Positions 28,885-38,394 of a stretch of 64,000 nt of DNA are shown here, piece by piece (within the stretch, counting starts at the first letter, position 1; each line of letters begins with the position of its first letter). A program made the translations under genes and the position numbers. Source of the stretch: Prochlorococcus marinus XMU1404 (GTDB lineage Bacteria; Cyanobacteriota; Cyanobacteriia; PCC-6307; Cyanobiaceae); the NCBI RefSeq assembly GCF_017696175.1, contig NZ_JAAORE010000003.1:523931-587930 (forward strand), in the 5' to 3' direction. The notes beneath the pieces were generated by a model, which saw only the letters and a list, made by a program, of their open reading frames with translations, was not told where the DNA came from and searched no databases.

Positions 28885-30495
28885 ATGTCAAAATTTGTAT
28901 TTGTCACCGGAGGAGTAGTTTCTAGCATTGGTAAAGGAATTGTAGCTGCAAGCTTAGGAAGATTATTAAAGTCTAGAGGATATAGTGTTTCAATATTAAA
29001 ACTAGATCCATATCTAAATGTTGATCCAGGAACAATGAGCCCTTTCCAACATGGAGAAGTATTTGTAACCGAAGATGGGGCTGAAACCGATCTAGATTTA
29101 GGTCACTATGAAAGATTTACTGATACTGCAATGACTAGGTTAAATAGTGTGACTACGGGATCTATCTATCAAGCAGTTATTAATAAAGAAAGAAGAGGTA
29201 GTTATGAGGGTGGAACTGTGCAAGTAATACCTCACATAACGGGAGAAATAAGAGAAAGAATTCATAGAGTAGCCGCCAACAGTAATGCAGATATTATTAT
29301 TACTGAAATTGGTGGAACAGTTGGTGATATCGAATCTCTACCTTTTTTAGAGGCAATTAGAGAATTTAAAAATGATGTAAATAGAAACGATGTTGCATAC
29401 ATACACGTTACATTACTTCCTTACATCAAAACCTCTGGCGAAATAAAAACTAAACCAACACAACATTCAGTGAAAGAATTAAGATCTATTGGTATTCAGC
29501 CAGATTTACTTGTATGCCGAAGTGATAAATCTATCAATGAAGCTCTTAAAAAGAAGCTTAGTGGTTTTTGCGGTGTCAGTATCAACTCTGTAATTGAAGC
29601 TTTAGACGCAGACAGTATTTATTCTGTACCTCTTTCTTTAAAAAAAGAAGGTTTATGCAAAGAAACCCTAAAGTATTTAGACCTTGAAGATAAAAAATGT
29701 GATTTGAAAAATTGGGAGCAACTAATACACAACCTAAGAAATCCTGGAGCTCCAATCAAAGTTGCTTTAGTAGGTAAATACATTGAACTTGGAGATGCAT
29801 ATTTATCCGTTGTTGAAGCTTTAAGACATGCATGCATTGAACAAAAGGCTTTATTAGATTTACATTGGGTAAGTGCTGAAATGATAGAAAAAAATTCAGC
29901 AGAAACTTACTTAAATGAAGTTGATGCAATTGTCGTACCCGGGGGATTTGGCAATAGAGGAGTAAATGGAAAAATTTCGGCTATAAAGTTCGCAAGAGAA
30001 AATAAAATTCCCTTTTTAGGTTTGTGCCTAGGTATGCAATGTGCAGTTATAGAATGGGCCAGGAATGTAGCTAATCTTCCAGATGCATCTAGTTCAGAAC
30101 TAGACCCAAACACTCCCAATCCAGTGATACATTTATTACCAGAACAGGAAGATGTAGTTGATTTAGGTGGGACAATGAGACTTGGAGTTTATCCATGTAG
30201 ATTGACAAAAAATACAACTGGGAAAAACTTATATGATGAGGATGTTATTTATGAGAGACATCGACATAGATACGAATTTAATAATTACTACAAACAAAGT
30301 TTTTTAGATTCTGGATACAAAATTAGTGGTACATCACCAGATGGCAGATTAGTTGAGTTAATTGAGTTAGAAAATCATCCATACTTCTTAGCATGTCAAT
30401 ATCATCCTGAGTTTTTATCACGACCTGGCAAACCTCATCCTTTATTTAAAGGTTTAATAAAAGCCTCTCAAGATAAGTTAACTCAATCAAATTAA
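28885..30495 (+). CDS. pyrG: CTP synthase
   Basis: Aminates UTP to CTP with glutamine nitrogen. The 536-aa protein has the N-terminal synthetase domain ([51 protein letters not shown]) and a C-terminal class I glutaminase with the nucleophile C381 in LGLCLGMQ and the HPEF dyad ([16 protein letters not shown]). ATG start; the ribosome site directly before it is weak. It is followed 18 bp later by queE. Confidence 0.98.
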   Translation: MSKFVFVTGGVVSSIGKGIVAASLGRLLKSRGYSVSILKLDPYLNVDPGTMSPFQHGEVFVTEDGAETDLDLGHYERFTDTAMTRLNSVTTGSIYQAVINKERRGSYEGGTVQVIPHITGEIRERIHRVAANSNADIIITEIGGTVGDIESLPFLEAIREFKNDVNRNDVAYIHVTLLPYIKTSGEIKTKPTQHSVKELRSIGIQPDLLVCRSDKSINEALKKKLSGFCGVSINSVIEALDADSIYSVPLSLKKEGLCKETLKYLDLEDKKCDLKNWEQLIHNLRNPGAPIKVALVGKYIELGDAYLSVVEALRHACIEQKALLDLHWVSAEMIEKNSAETYLNEVDAIVVPGGFGNRGVNGKISAIKFARENKIPFLGLCLGMQCAVIEWARNVANLPDASSSELDPNTPNPVIHLLPEQEDVVDLGGTMRLGVYPCRLTKNTTGKNLYDEDVIYERHRHRYEFNNYYKQSFLDSGYKISGTSPDGRLVELIELENHPYFLACQYHPEFLSRPGKPHPLFKGLIKASQDKLTQSN

Positions 30496-30513
30496 TATTC
30501 TTTATTTTTTTGA

Positions 30514-31191
30514 ATGAAAATGACAAATTTTTTACCCATAGTCGAACAATTTCATTCATTACAAGGTGAAGGTTATCACGCTGGGAAAAGTGCTTTTTTT
30601 GTAAGATTAGCCGGATGTAAAGTTGGATGTTCGTGGTGCGATACCAAGAATTCATGGGACGAGAAAAAACACCCTTCTATATCAATTGAAAAAATAATAG
30701 ATCGCATAAAAATTGCCAGAGAAAAAGGAGCATCTTTTTGCGTTATTACAGGTGGAGAACCTTTACAACATAACTTGGATAATTTTTGCAATGCCATAAA
30801 AAAAATGACGATGGGAGAAGCACAAAAGCCAATGAAGATTCATATTGAGACAAGTGGAGTTAATTTGATATCAGGAAGCTATGATTGGATTACTTTATCT
30901 CCTAAAAGACACTCACCTCCAAAAAATTATTTTTTGAAAAACTGTAATGAAATCAAAATAATCATAAATGAAATAAAAGATATTGAATTTGCTATTCAAA
31001 TAAAAAAAGAAACTTTAAAACAAAGTCAACTCTCTAAAAGCAAAGATAACTTAAAAAAAGAAGATAAAATTTTTTATTTACAGCCAGCATGGAACAATAC
31101 GAATGGTTTTTCTCTTGCTATTGATTTCGTAAAAAATAACCCAGATTGGAAATTGAGCCTTCAAACTCACAAATACTTAAAAATTAATTGA
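30514..31191 (+). CDS. queE: 7-carboxy-7-deazaguanine synthase
   Basis: Radical SAM enzyme of queuosine precursor synthesis, turning 6-carboxytetrahydropterin into 7-carboxy-7-deazaguanine. The 225-aa protein carries the cluster motif C35xxxC39xxC42 in RLAGCKVGCSWCDT, preceded by FHSLQGEGYHAGKSAFFVRL. It also has VITGGEPLQHNL and IHIETSG segments. A second ATG two codons in is an alternative start. It precedes queC by 6 bp, a clear functional pair. Confidence 0.95.
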   Translation: MKMTNFLPIVEQFHSLQGEGYHAGKSAFFVRLAGCKVGCSWCDTKNSWDEKKHPSISIEKIIDRIKIAREKGASFCVITGGEPLQHNLDNFCNAIKKMTMGEAQKPMKIHIETSGVNLISGSYDWITLSPKRHSPPKNYFLKNCNEIKIIINEIKDIEFAIQIKKETLKQSQLSKSKDNLKKEDKIFYLQPAWNNTNGFSLAIDFVKNNPDWKLSLQTHKYLKIN

Positions 31192-31197
31192 AATCAT

Positions 31198-31872
31198 ATG
31201 ACTCTTAAGAATAAATCGATAGTAGTTTTATTATCTGGAGGTTTAGATTCTTCTACAGTTACTGGTATCGCAAAAAAATCCGAAGCTAAAATTTTTGGCC
31301 TTTCATTTGATTACGGTCAACGTCATAAAAAAGAATTAAATTCTGCATCAATAATTGCAAAACACTTTGATATCGAAGAATTTAAAATCATTAAGCTTGA
31401 CTTATCTTTATGGGGAGGCTCGTCATTAACTGATACTCAAAAAAATATTCCGATAAAAGGAGTACAAACTAATAAAATTCCTAATACTTATGTTCCTGGG
31501 AGAAATACTATATTTATTTCCGTTGCACTAAGTTATGCCGAAGCAATAGATGCTGATTTTATAGGATTAGGAGTTAATGCACTAGATTATTCTGGTTATC
31601 CAGATTGCAGACCGGACTACATTAAAAAATTTCAAGAATTAGCAGATTTAGCCAATAAAAGAGGAAGAGAAAATAATCCAATAAAACTTTGGACACCACT
31701 ATTAGATTTAAATAAAGAGGAAATTATTAAATTAGCTTTTAATAATCATGTCCCTTTAGATAAAACGTGGAGTTGTTATTCCGGTAATTCAAAACCATGC
31801 GGTAAGTGTGATAGCTGCAGAATTAGAAATGCCGCTTATGAAAAATGGCTTAATAACAATAATAAAAAATGA
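31198..31872 (+). CDS. queC: 7-cyano-7-deazaguanine synthase
   Basis: ATP-dependent enzyme making preQ0 from the QueE product. The 224-aa protein has the PP-loop SGGLDSST (13-20), a FDYGQRHKKEL segment, NTYVPGRNTIF, and the C-terminal zinc cysteines in CYSGNSKPCGKCDSCRIR. It overlaps the pabB start by 4 bp (ATGA), so the two are translationally coupled. Confidence 0.96.
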   Translation: MTLKNKSIVVLLSGGLDSSTVTGIAKKSEAKIFGLSFDYGQRHKKELNSASIIAKHFDIEEFKIIKLDLSLWGGSSLTDTQKNIPIKGVQTNKIPNTYVPGRNTIFISVALSYAEAIDADFIGLGVNALDYSGYPDCRPDYIKKFQELADLANKRGRENNPIKLWTPLLDLNKEEIIKLAFNNHVPLDKTWSCYSGNSKPCGKCDSCRIRNAAYEKWLNNNNKK

Positions 31873-33182
31873 AAATAAAAAAAATAATTCTAGAAAAATG
31901 GATGGATCCAGCACAGATTACGCATCATTTAACAAAAAAATTCGGAGATAAAGGATTAGCTTGGCTGGACAGTGATGGCAAAGAAAATGGGGAATGGTCA
32001 ATAATAGGAATTAAACCTAAAAAAATAATCCAATCAAGAGATATCAATAACTTAGACAAAACTAATAATCCATTTAACAATTTAAAAAATATTGAAAAAG
32101 GATTTTGGATCGGATGGTTAAGTTATGAAGCTGGAGTTTACATAGAACCCAAAAACCCATGGCGAAAATCTAATATGGCAACTTTATGGATTGCATCATA
32201 TGATCCAATCATTAAGTGTAATCTAATAAAAAAAGAAATAATTATCGAAGGCACAAACTCATCTGAACTGATGAATTATAAAAACATAATCAACAATATA
32301 AAAAATATTGAAGAAGAAAATATTATTAAAACAAATTTGAATTTTGATTTTTCAAAAATAAATTTGGACGAAATGGCTGAAAAATTTCAGAAAAATATTC
32401 TGAAATTGAAAAAATTAATTTCCCTAGGGGATATATTTCAAGCCAACCTAACAACTAAATGCGAAATTGAATCTTCCAAAAACTATGATCCTCTAGATAT
32501 TTATTTGAAAATAAGAAGGAAATTAAGAGCTCCCTTTGGAGGAATAATAATAAATAATAATTATAAAGAGGCTGTATTATCTACCTCGCCAGAAAGATTT
32601 ATAAAAATAGATAATAAAAATTCTGTAGAATCAAGACCTATCAAAGGAACTAGATCCAGAGATAAGGATTTAAATCAAGACGCACTTAATGCTATTGATT
32701 TAATAACTAACGAAAAAGATAGAGCCGAAAATATTATGATTGTTGACCTAATAAGAAATGATTTAAGTAAAGTTTGCGAGACAGGAAGTATTATGGTGCC
32801 AGAAATATTAAAACTTGAAAGTTTCTTAAAAGTTCATCATCTAACTTCAGTAATCAGAGGCAAATTAAAAAAAGACAAGAACTGGATTGATTTACTAAAA
32901 GCTTGTTGGCCTGGGGGCTCGATAACTGGAGCACCTAAATTAAGATCATGCCAGAGACTTTTTGAATTAGAAGAATGTGAACGAGGACCATACTGTGGCT
33001 CATTTTTGAAGCTTGACTGGAATGGAGAGTTTGACAGCAATATACTAATAAGATCATTTTTAATTAAAGACAAAAAAATCAATATATATGCTGGTTGCGG
33101 AATAGTTATTGACTCAAACCCTGAAGAGGAAACTAATGAACTAAAGTGGAAACTTTTACCGTTAATTGATTCACTAAAATGA
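31869..33182 (+). CDS. pabB: aminodeoxychorismate synthase component I
   Basis: Converts chorismate to 4-amino-4-deoxychorismate, the first step to p-aminobenzoate for folate. The 437-aa chorismate-binding protein has GDIFQANLTTKCEIE, STSPERFIKI, SRPIKGTRSRD, ERAENIMIVDLIRNDL-like, GSITGAPKLRSCQ and IYAGCGIV motifs of the TrpE/PabB family. Context with a downstream PabC favours PabB over anthranilate synthase. It overlaps both queC and pabC by 4 bp. The glutaminase subunit PabA is not in this stretch. Confidence 0.92.
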   Translation: MKIKKIILEKWMDPAQITHHLTKKFGDKGLAWLDSDGKENGEWSIIGIKPKKIIQSRDINNLDKTNNPFNNLKNIEKGFWIGWLSYEAGVYIEPKNPWRKSNMATLWIASYDPIIKCNLIKKEIIIEGTNSSELMNYKNIINNIKNIEEENIIKTNLNFDFSKINLDEMAEKFQKNILKLKKLISLGDIFQANLTTKCEIESSKNYDPLDIYLKIRRKLRAPFGGIIINNNYKEAVLSTSPERFIKIDNKNSVESRPIKGTRSRDKDLNQDALNAIDLITNEKDRAENIMIVDLIRNDLSKVCETGSIMVPEILKLESFLKVHHLTSVIRGKLKKDKNWIDLLKACWPGGSITGAPKLRSCQRLFELEECERGPYCGSFLKLDWNGEFDSNILIRSFLIKDKKINIYAGCGIVIDSNPEEETNELKWKLLPLIDSLK

Positions 33183-34006
33183 TTGAAACATTAGGCTGGC
33201 ACAAGGATCAATGGTTGGATATTGATAGAATATTTATTACTGCTAATAATAGAGGATTAAAATTTGCTGATGGTATATTTGAAACCATTTTGATAAAAGA
33301 AAACAAACCTATTCTTTTTGATGAACATCTGAAAAGGTTAGAAAAAAGTAGCAAGATTTTAAATATTAATCTCAAAATAAATAAATTAACTTTGAGACAA
33401 CTTATTCACGATGGAATTAGAAAATTATCGCTTAAAAATGATCAATTTGCTTCAGTAAGAATAAACTATAGTCGAGGAACTAATAAAGGTAGAACACTAA
33501 CAATTGATAGCACTTCAGAAACAAAAGATTTGAATAATTTATGGCTTGAGTTCTACAGAATCAAACCAAATTTTAATCCGATAAGCGTTTGCATTAGTCA
33601 AACGGAAAAAATAAATGAATTCAGTCTTATCAGTAAATGCAAAACATTTTCATATAATCAGGCAATACAAGTTTTGACAGAAGCTAATGAAAAATCATTT
33701 GATGATTCTATCCTTTTGAATACGTCAGGTGAACTTTGTTGTGGAAGTACATTTAATCTTCTTATTAAAAGAAATAATCAATGGATAACTCCTAGAAAAG
33801 AGAGCGGCTGTTTAGAGGGGATTATGGTTTCTAAAGCTTTAAAATTGAAAATTGTAAAAGAAGAATTAATACCTCCAGAATTTCAAAATGATGACATAAT
33901 AGTTGCAATTAATAGCTTATCTTGCAGACAAATTAATAAAGTTAATGATTTAAAGTTAAAACCTAAATTCGATCCAATTTACTTTTGGGATTTATTATAT
34001 AGTTGA
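33179..34006 (+). CDS. pabC: aminodeoxychorismate lyase-like PLP enzyme (class IV)
   Basis: Likely releases pyruvate from aminodeoxychorismate to give p-aminobenzoate. The 275-aa class IV aminotransferase-fold protein has NNRGLKFADGIFETI near the N-terminus, the presumed PLP lysine in SKCKTFSYNQA, and FDDSILLNTSGELCCGSTFNL. A branched-chain or D-amino-acid aminotransferase has the same fold; the 4-bp overlap with pabB decides the call. Its end overlaps cobA on the other strand by 28 bp. Confidence 0.85.
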   Translation: MIETLGWHKDQWLDIDRIFITANNRGLKFADGIFETILIKENKPILFDEHLKRLEKSSKILNINLKINKLTLRQLIHDGIRKLSLKNDQFASVRINYSRGTNKGRTLTIDSTSETKDLNNLWLEFYRIKPNFNPISVCISQTEKINEFSLISKCKTFSYNQAIQVLTEANEKSFDDSILLNTSGELCCGSTFNLLIKRNNQWITPRKESGCLEGIMVSKALKLKIVKEELIPPEFQNDDIIVAINSLSCRQINKVNDLKLKPKFDPIYFWDLLYS

Positions 34007-34794
34007 ACTTTATTAATATCTGGTAAATAGACATCAGATACTTTAGTTATATTATTATTAACCTTAAATTCAACAATTTTTCCAATAATGATAATTGATG
34101 GAGCTAAAAATTCTTTATCTTTGATTTTATCTGGAAGATTATCTAATTTCTCTATCAAACATTTTTGATTTTTTAAAGTAGCTTCTTGAATAACAGCGCA
34201 TTTAGTATTCTTATCTAAACCACCTAGAATTAATTCTTCCACAATAAATTCAATATTTTTTATACCCATAAAAATCACTAAGCTATCTGATGATTTAGCT
34301 AAATCTCTCCAATTCACTGTCTTTTTTTCCTTATCTATACGCTCATGTCCAGTGACGAAAGTTACAGAACTCGCAGCATCTCTATGGGTTAGTGGAATAC
34401 CAAAATATGTGGGTGCAGCTATCCCAGAAGTAATACCAGGAACGATTTCAACTGAAATTCCATTTTTTTCTAAAATCGATACTTCTTCACCACCTCTAGA
34501 AAAAACGAATGGATCTCCCCCTTTAAGCCTTACAACATTTTTGCCTTCTTTTGCTAATTTCAAAATAAGAGCATTAGTTTCAGCCTGAGGAACAGAACAC
34601 TTTCCAGCTCTTTTGCCTACATGATAAATTTCTGTATTTTTTCCTGCCTCTTTTGTTATTTCATCTGGAATTAAAGCATCATGAACTAATACATCACAAT
34701 TTTTTATTAAACGTAAAGCTTTAAGAGTTAAAAGCTCAGGATCACCAGGCCCTGCCCCAACTAAATAAACAATACCAGGCACGTAAATCTCCAT
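33979..34794 (-). CDS. cobA: uroporphyrinogen-III C-methyltransferase
   Basis: Methylates uroporphyrinogen III at C-2 and C-7 to precorrin-2, the entry to siroheme and cobalamin. The 271-aa protein has the SUMT motifs YLVGAGPGDPELLTLKA near the N-terminus, VRLKGGDPFVFSRGGEE, and VPGITSGIAAPTYFGIPLTHRD. ATG at 34794 is chosen over the TTG at 34800. No fused uroporphyrinogen synthase or CysG domain. It is divergent from the MFS gene with a 30-bp spacer. Confidence 0.95.
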   Translation of the reverse strand: MEIYVPGIVYLVGAGPGDPELLTLKALRLIKNCDVLVHDALIPDEITKEAGKNTEIYHVGKRAGKCSVPQAETNALILKLAKEGKNVVRLKGGDPFVFSRGGEEVSILEKNGISVEIVPGITSGIAAPTYFGIPLTHRDAASSVTFVTGHERIDKEKKTVNWRDLAKSSDSLVIFMGIKNIEFIVEELILGGLDKNTKCAVIQEATLKNQKCLIEKLDNLPDKIKDKEFLAPSIIIIGKIVEFKVNNNITKVSDVYLPDINKVQLYNKSQK

Positions 34795-34824
34795 TAACAA
34801 GTATGGTAGTAAAAGTTAATCGCA

Positions 34825-36108
34825 ATGAAGGTAAATATTGTGAAAGAAAGTTTATTGAAACCAAACAAAAAATTTACTCTCCTGAGTGCTTTTGTCACTC
34901 TTCTAAATGATCGATTAAGTGAAAGTATACTTTTACCCATCTTACCCTCTTTTGTTTTACTTTTTGACTCTAAAGCTAGTACATATGGCTTATTATCTTG
35001 TACTTACCAATTAGCTCAATTTGCAGCTTCTCCTGTTATTGGACTTATGAGTGATAGATACGGAAGAAGACCTGTCACTCTTTTTTGTATTACTGGCTCA
35101 GTAATAGGAATATCAATATTATCGTTTACAGTTCTTTTTAATTGGTCAAATTCAATAGCCGCTATCCCTTTATTTTTATTATTCTTGGCGAGACTAATTG
35201 ACGGCTTAAGTGGGGGAACTGCAGCTACAGCAACAACTATTCTGGCAGACATTTCAAGCCCTGAAAAAAGAGCAAAAACGTTTGGACTTATTGGTGTGGC
35301 TTTTGGATTAAGTTTTTTCTTAGGAAATATTTTCGTTGTAATTTTTGCAAAAAATACAGGTAATAATTTTATTATTCCAGTTTTAATAGCTTCAATTATT
35401 CCAATAATAAATTTTTTATTAGTATTCTTTTACCTACCAGAAACAAAACCTAATGGTGCATCAAATAAATTAAAGACTATTCTTAAAAATCCCTTAAAGC
35501 AATTATTTAAAGTATTTAAAGAAGAAAGGATTCGAAAATTATCGTTAGCATTTTTTATTTATTTTATTGCTTTTACTGGATTAACAAATATTCTAATATT
35601 TTTCCTTCAAGAATCTTTAGGCTGGACAACCAAAGCATCAAGTGGAACTCTTGTGGTAGTCGGAATCATTGCAATTATTGTTCAAGGAGGACTAATTGGC
35701 CCTCTCGTAAAGAAATTTGGTGAAATGAGATTAACACTTATTGGATCAGGCTTCATTCTTGTAGCATGCTCACTTTTAATTACTACTCCAAAAGAAAATG
35801 CAACAATAAATATTTATTCAGCTGTATCTTTTTTAGCCGTAGGTGCTGGTTTAATCACCCCTACATTAAGAGCATTAATTTCAAAGAAGCTAGAAGTTGA
35901 CAAACAAGGATCGATTCTAAGTAACCTTCAAGGCCTTCAAAGTCTTGGGGGGGTTCTAGGAATAGCGATGGCTGGAAGAGTTTATGATAGCTTTGGTCCT
36001 AAATCTCCCTTTATTGCTGGTTCCATTATCTTAATTTTCATGATATACCTTATTGCAGAGGGTAAAAATAATGATTCTATTTATGATCATAAACCAAATG
36101 CTTTTTAA
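34825..36108 (+). CDS. MFS transporter (TCR/Tet-like)
   Basis: A 427-aa protein with about twelve hydrophobic spans. It carries the MFS loop motif GLMSDRYGRRPV between spans 2 and 3 and the RLIDGLSGGTAATATTILADISSPEKRAKTFGL stretch typical of the drug/H+ antiporter group. The substrate cannot be read from sequence; efflux of a small molecule is the usual role. Its stop codon overlaps the ppk1 start by one base (TAATG). Confidence 0.88.
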   Translation: MKVNIVKESLLKPNKKFTLLSAFVTLLNDRLSESILLPILPSFVLLFDSKASTYGLLSCTYQLAQFAASPVIGLMSDRYGRRPVTLFCITGSVIGISILSFTVLFNWSNSIAAIPLFLLFLARLIDGLSGGTAATATTILADISSPEKRAKTFGLIGVAFGLSFFLGNIFVVIFAKNTGNNFIIPVLIASIIPIINFLLVFFYLPETKPNGASNKLKTILKNPLKQLFKVFKEERIRKLSLAFFIYFIAFTGLTNILIFFLQESLGWTTKASSGTLVVVGIIAIIVQGGLIGPLVKKFGEMRLTLIGSGFILVACSLLITTPKENATINIYSAVSFLAVGAGLITPTLRALISKKLEVDKQGSILSNLQGLQSLGGVLGIAMAGRVYDSFGPKSPFIAGSIILIFMIYLIAEGKNNDSIYDHKPNAF

Positions 36109-38186
36109 TGGAAAAACAGGGTGATATTTTTATTAATAGAGAATTAAGTTGGATTGAATTCAATAAAAGAGTTCTGCTAACTGGGATGGAAAAAAAGTAC
36201 AAAATTCTAGATAAAGTAAAATTTTGCTCAATTTTTAGCAATAATCTTGATGAATTTTTTATGGTAAGAGTAGCTTCTCTAAAGGCCCAAGTTGAAGCAG
36301 GAATTACTAAAAAAAGTATTGATGGACTTATCCCTAAAGAGCAATTAACAAGAATAAACAAAGAAGTAAAAAATTTAACTAAACTTCAAGAAAACTATGT
36401 AAATAATGAATTAAATAATGAACTAAAAAAGGAAAGAATATTTATAAAAAAATATAAGGAACTTAGTGAAAACCAAAAAAATTGGTCTAACAACTATTTT
36501 TCTTCATCAATATTTCCTTTATTGACTCCATTGGTTATTGATCCTGCACATCCATTTCCTTTTATAAGTAATTTGAGTCTTAACTTAGCAGCTATAATTA
36601 AAAATAGTGAAGATTCCAAACAACAGTTTGTCCGAATAAAAATACCGACAAAAAATATAAATCGGTTTATACGAATTCCTAATGAAATAATAGAAATTGA
36701 TGATAAAAATACTCACTTTTTTATAAGTGTTGAAGATTTGATTGGGAATAATATAAATTCTTTATTTAACGGAATGGAATGTATAAATTACTCTTTTTTT
36801 AGAGTTACAAGAGATGCAGATCTAGAGTTAAAAGAACTTGAAGCTGATGATCTTCTTCTGGCAGTTGAACAAAGTTTGCAAAAAAGAAGATTAGGTGGTG
36901 ACGTGGTTAGATTGGAAGTTGAATCAGATATACCAAAAAATATATTAAGATTGCTCATTAAGAGTATCTCCATACAAGAGGAATATATATATTTTTGCAA
37001 AAGTTTATTAGGTCTTGACGATTTAAATCAACTTACAAAAATTCATAGAGATGATTTAAAAGAAAATCTGCTGGTGGGGAAAACTCATCATTTATTGAAA
37101 GATTTAAATTCGCCTTCAAACAAAAACTTTAATTCTATTTTCAAGATACTGAGGAAAAAAGATGTTCTACTTCATCATCCCTATGACTTATTTAAAACGT
37201 CAGTAGAAGAATTTATAAATAGAGCTGCTGATGATCCACTTGTAATGGCTATAAAAATAACTTTATATAGAGTGTCAAAGGATTCGCCTATTATCGCTGC
37301 TCTAATGAGAGCTGCAGAAAATGGGAAAGAAGTAATGACTCTTGTTGAACTCAAAGCAAGATTTGATGAAGATAATAATATTCAATGGGCAAAACAACTT
37401 GAACAAGCTGGAGTTCATGTTGTATACGGAATTATAGGATTTAAAACACATACAAAAATAGCTTTAATCGTTCGAAAAGAGAAAGGGAGCTTAAGAAATT
37501 ATTTTCATATTGGAACGGGTAACTATAATTCTAATACTTCAATGTTTTATACAGATTTAGGATTACTTTCAACAGATCCAGAAATTGCATCAGATTTACT
37601 TGAGTTATTTAATTACTTATCAGGTTTTTCTAAACAAAAATCTTTTAAAAAATTATTAGTATCTCCATCTTCCTTAAGAGAAAAATTTATATTTCTCATT
37701 AAGAGAGAAATTAAACATGCTAAGCAAGGTAAAAAAGCTGAGATTATTGCAAAAATGAATTCTTTAGTAGATACAGAAATAATTGAGCTTCTTTATTTAG
37801 CTTCTCAATCGGGAGTGAAAATTAGTCTCATCATAAGAGGTATTTGTTGTTTATATCCACAAAGAAAAAATTTAAGTGAAAATATAAAAGTCATAAGTAT
37901 TATTGGGCATTTTCTTGAACATTCCAGAATTTTCTGGTTTTGTAATGATGATAATGTTGAGGTCTTTATTGGGAGTGCAGATTGGATGAAAAGAAACCTC
38001 GATAGAAGGATTGAGGCTATTACTCCAATAGAAGACTTACAATTAAAGTCACATATATACTCACTTCTACAAACATATATCAAAGATAATTACTTTTCAT
38101 GGAGTATGAAAGAAGATGGATCTTACGAAAAAAATATATTACACTCGGATATTTATCGTTCACAAATTGATCTTATAAATAAATGA
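36108..38186 (+). CDS. ppk1: polyphosphate kinase
   Basis: Polymerises the gamma-phosphate of ATP into polyphosphate, a phosphate and energy store. The 692-aa protein has the PPK1 N-terminal INRELSWIEFNKRVL, the NLDEFFMVRVASL segment, FKTHTKIALI with the phosphorylated His H448, HIGTGNYN, and the second catalytic His H605 in FLEHSRIFWF. Its start overlaps the MFS stop by one base. Polyphosphate synthesis and sulfolipid use both fit a low-phosphate lifestyle. Confidence 0.97.
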   Translation: MEKQGDIFINRELSWIEFNKRVLLTGMEKKYKILDKVKFCSIFSNNLDEFFMVRVASLKAQVEAGITKKSIDGLIPKEQLTRINKEVKNLTKLQENYVNNELNNELKKERIFIKKYKELSENQKNWSNNYFSSSIFPLLTPLVIDPAHPFPFISNLSLNLAAIIKNSEDSKQQFVRIKIPTKNINRFIRIPNEIIEIDDKNTHFFISVEDLIGNNINSLFNGMECINYSFFRVTRDADLELKELEADDLLLAVEQSLQKRRLGGDVVRLEVESDIPKNILRLLIKSISIQEEYIYFCKSLLGLDDLNQLTKIHRDDLKENLLVGKTHHLLKDLNSPSNKNFNSIFKILRKKDVLLHHPYDLFKTSVEEFINRAADDPLVMAIKITLYRVSKDSPIIAALMRAAENGKEVMTLVELKARFDEDNNIQWAKQLEQAGVHVVYGIIGFKTHTKIALIVRKEKGSLRNYFHIGTGNYNSNTSMFYTDLGLLSTDPEIASDLLELFNYLSGFSKQKSFKKLLVSPSSLREKFIFLIKREIKHAKQGKKAEIIAKMNSLVDTEIIELLYLASQSGVKISLIIRGICCLYPQRKNLSENIKVISIIGHFLEHSRIFWFCNDDNVEVFIGSADWMKRNLDRRIEAITPIEDLQLKSHIYSLLQTYIKDNYFSWSMKEDGSYEKNILHSDIYRSQIDLINK

Positions 38187-38380
38187 AACAAATATTGATT
38201 TTTATAACATTTACAAAAAATACTTAATATTTTCAAAATTTTTATATTTTTCAAAACCCTATCATATCAATTGATTTAAGGAAATTTTTAAAAAAAAAGA
38301 TTTTTTTGTCTTTAAAGTTTCAACGTAAAAGTAGTTTTTATTTCAATTTCAGTGCTAGTTTTTTAAAAAATCCATTATTT

Positions 38381-38386
38381 AGGAGG
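38381..38386 (+). promoter_or_regulatory. strong Shine-Dalgarno site of the sigma factor gene
   Basis: Perfect AGGAGG. It is 8 nt before the ATG at 38395 and 5 nt before the GTG at 38392, favouring the ATG as start. Consensus sites are rare in this genome, so the gene may be translated unusually well. The 205-bp spacer before it is extremely AT-rich, with a poly-A/poly-T stretch at about 38280-38312. Confidence 0.65.
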
Positions 38387-38394
38387 CCAGGGTG

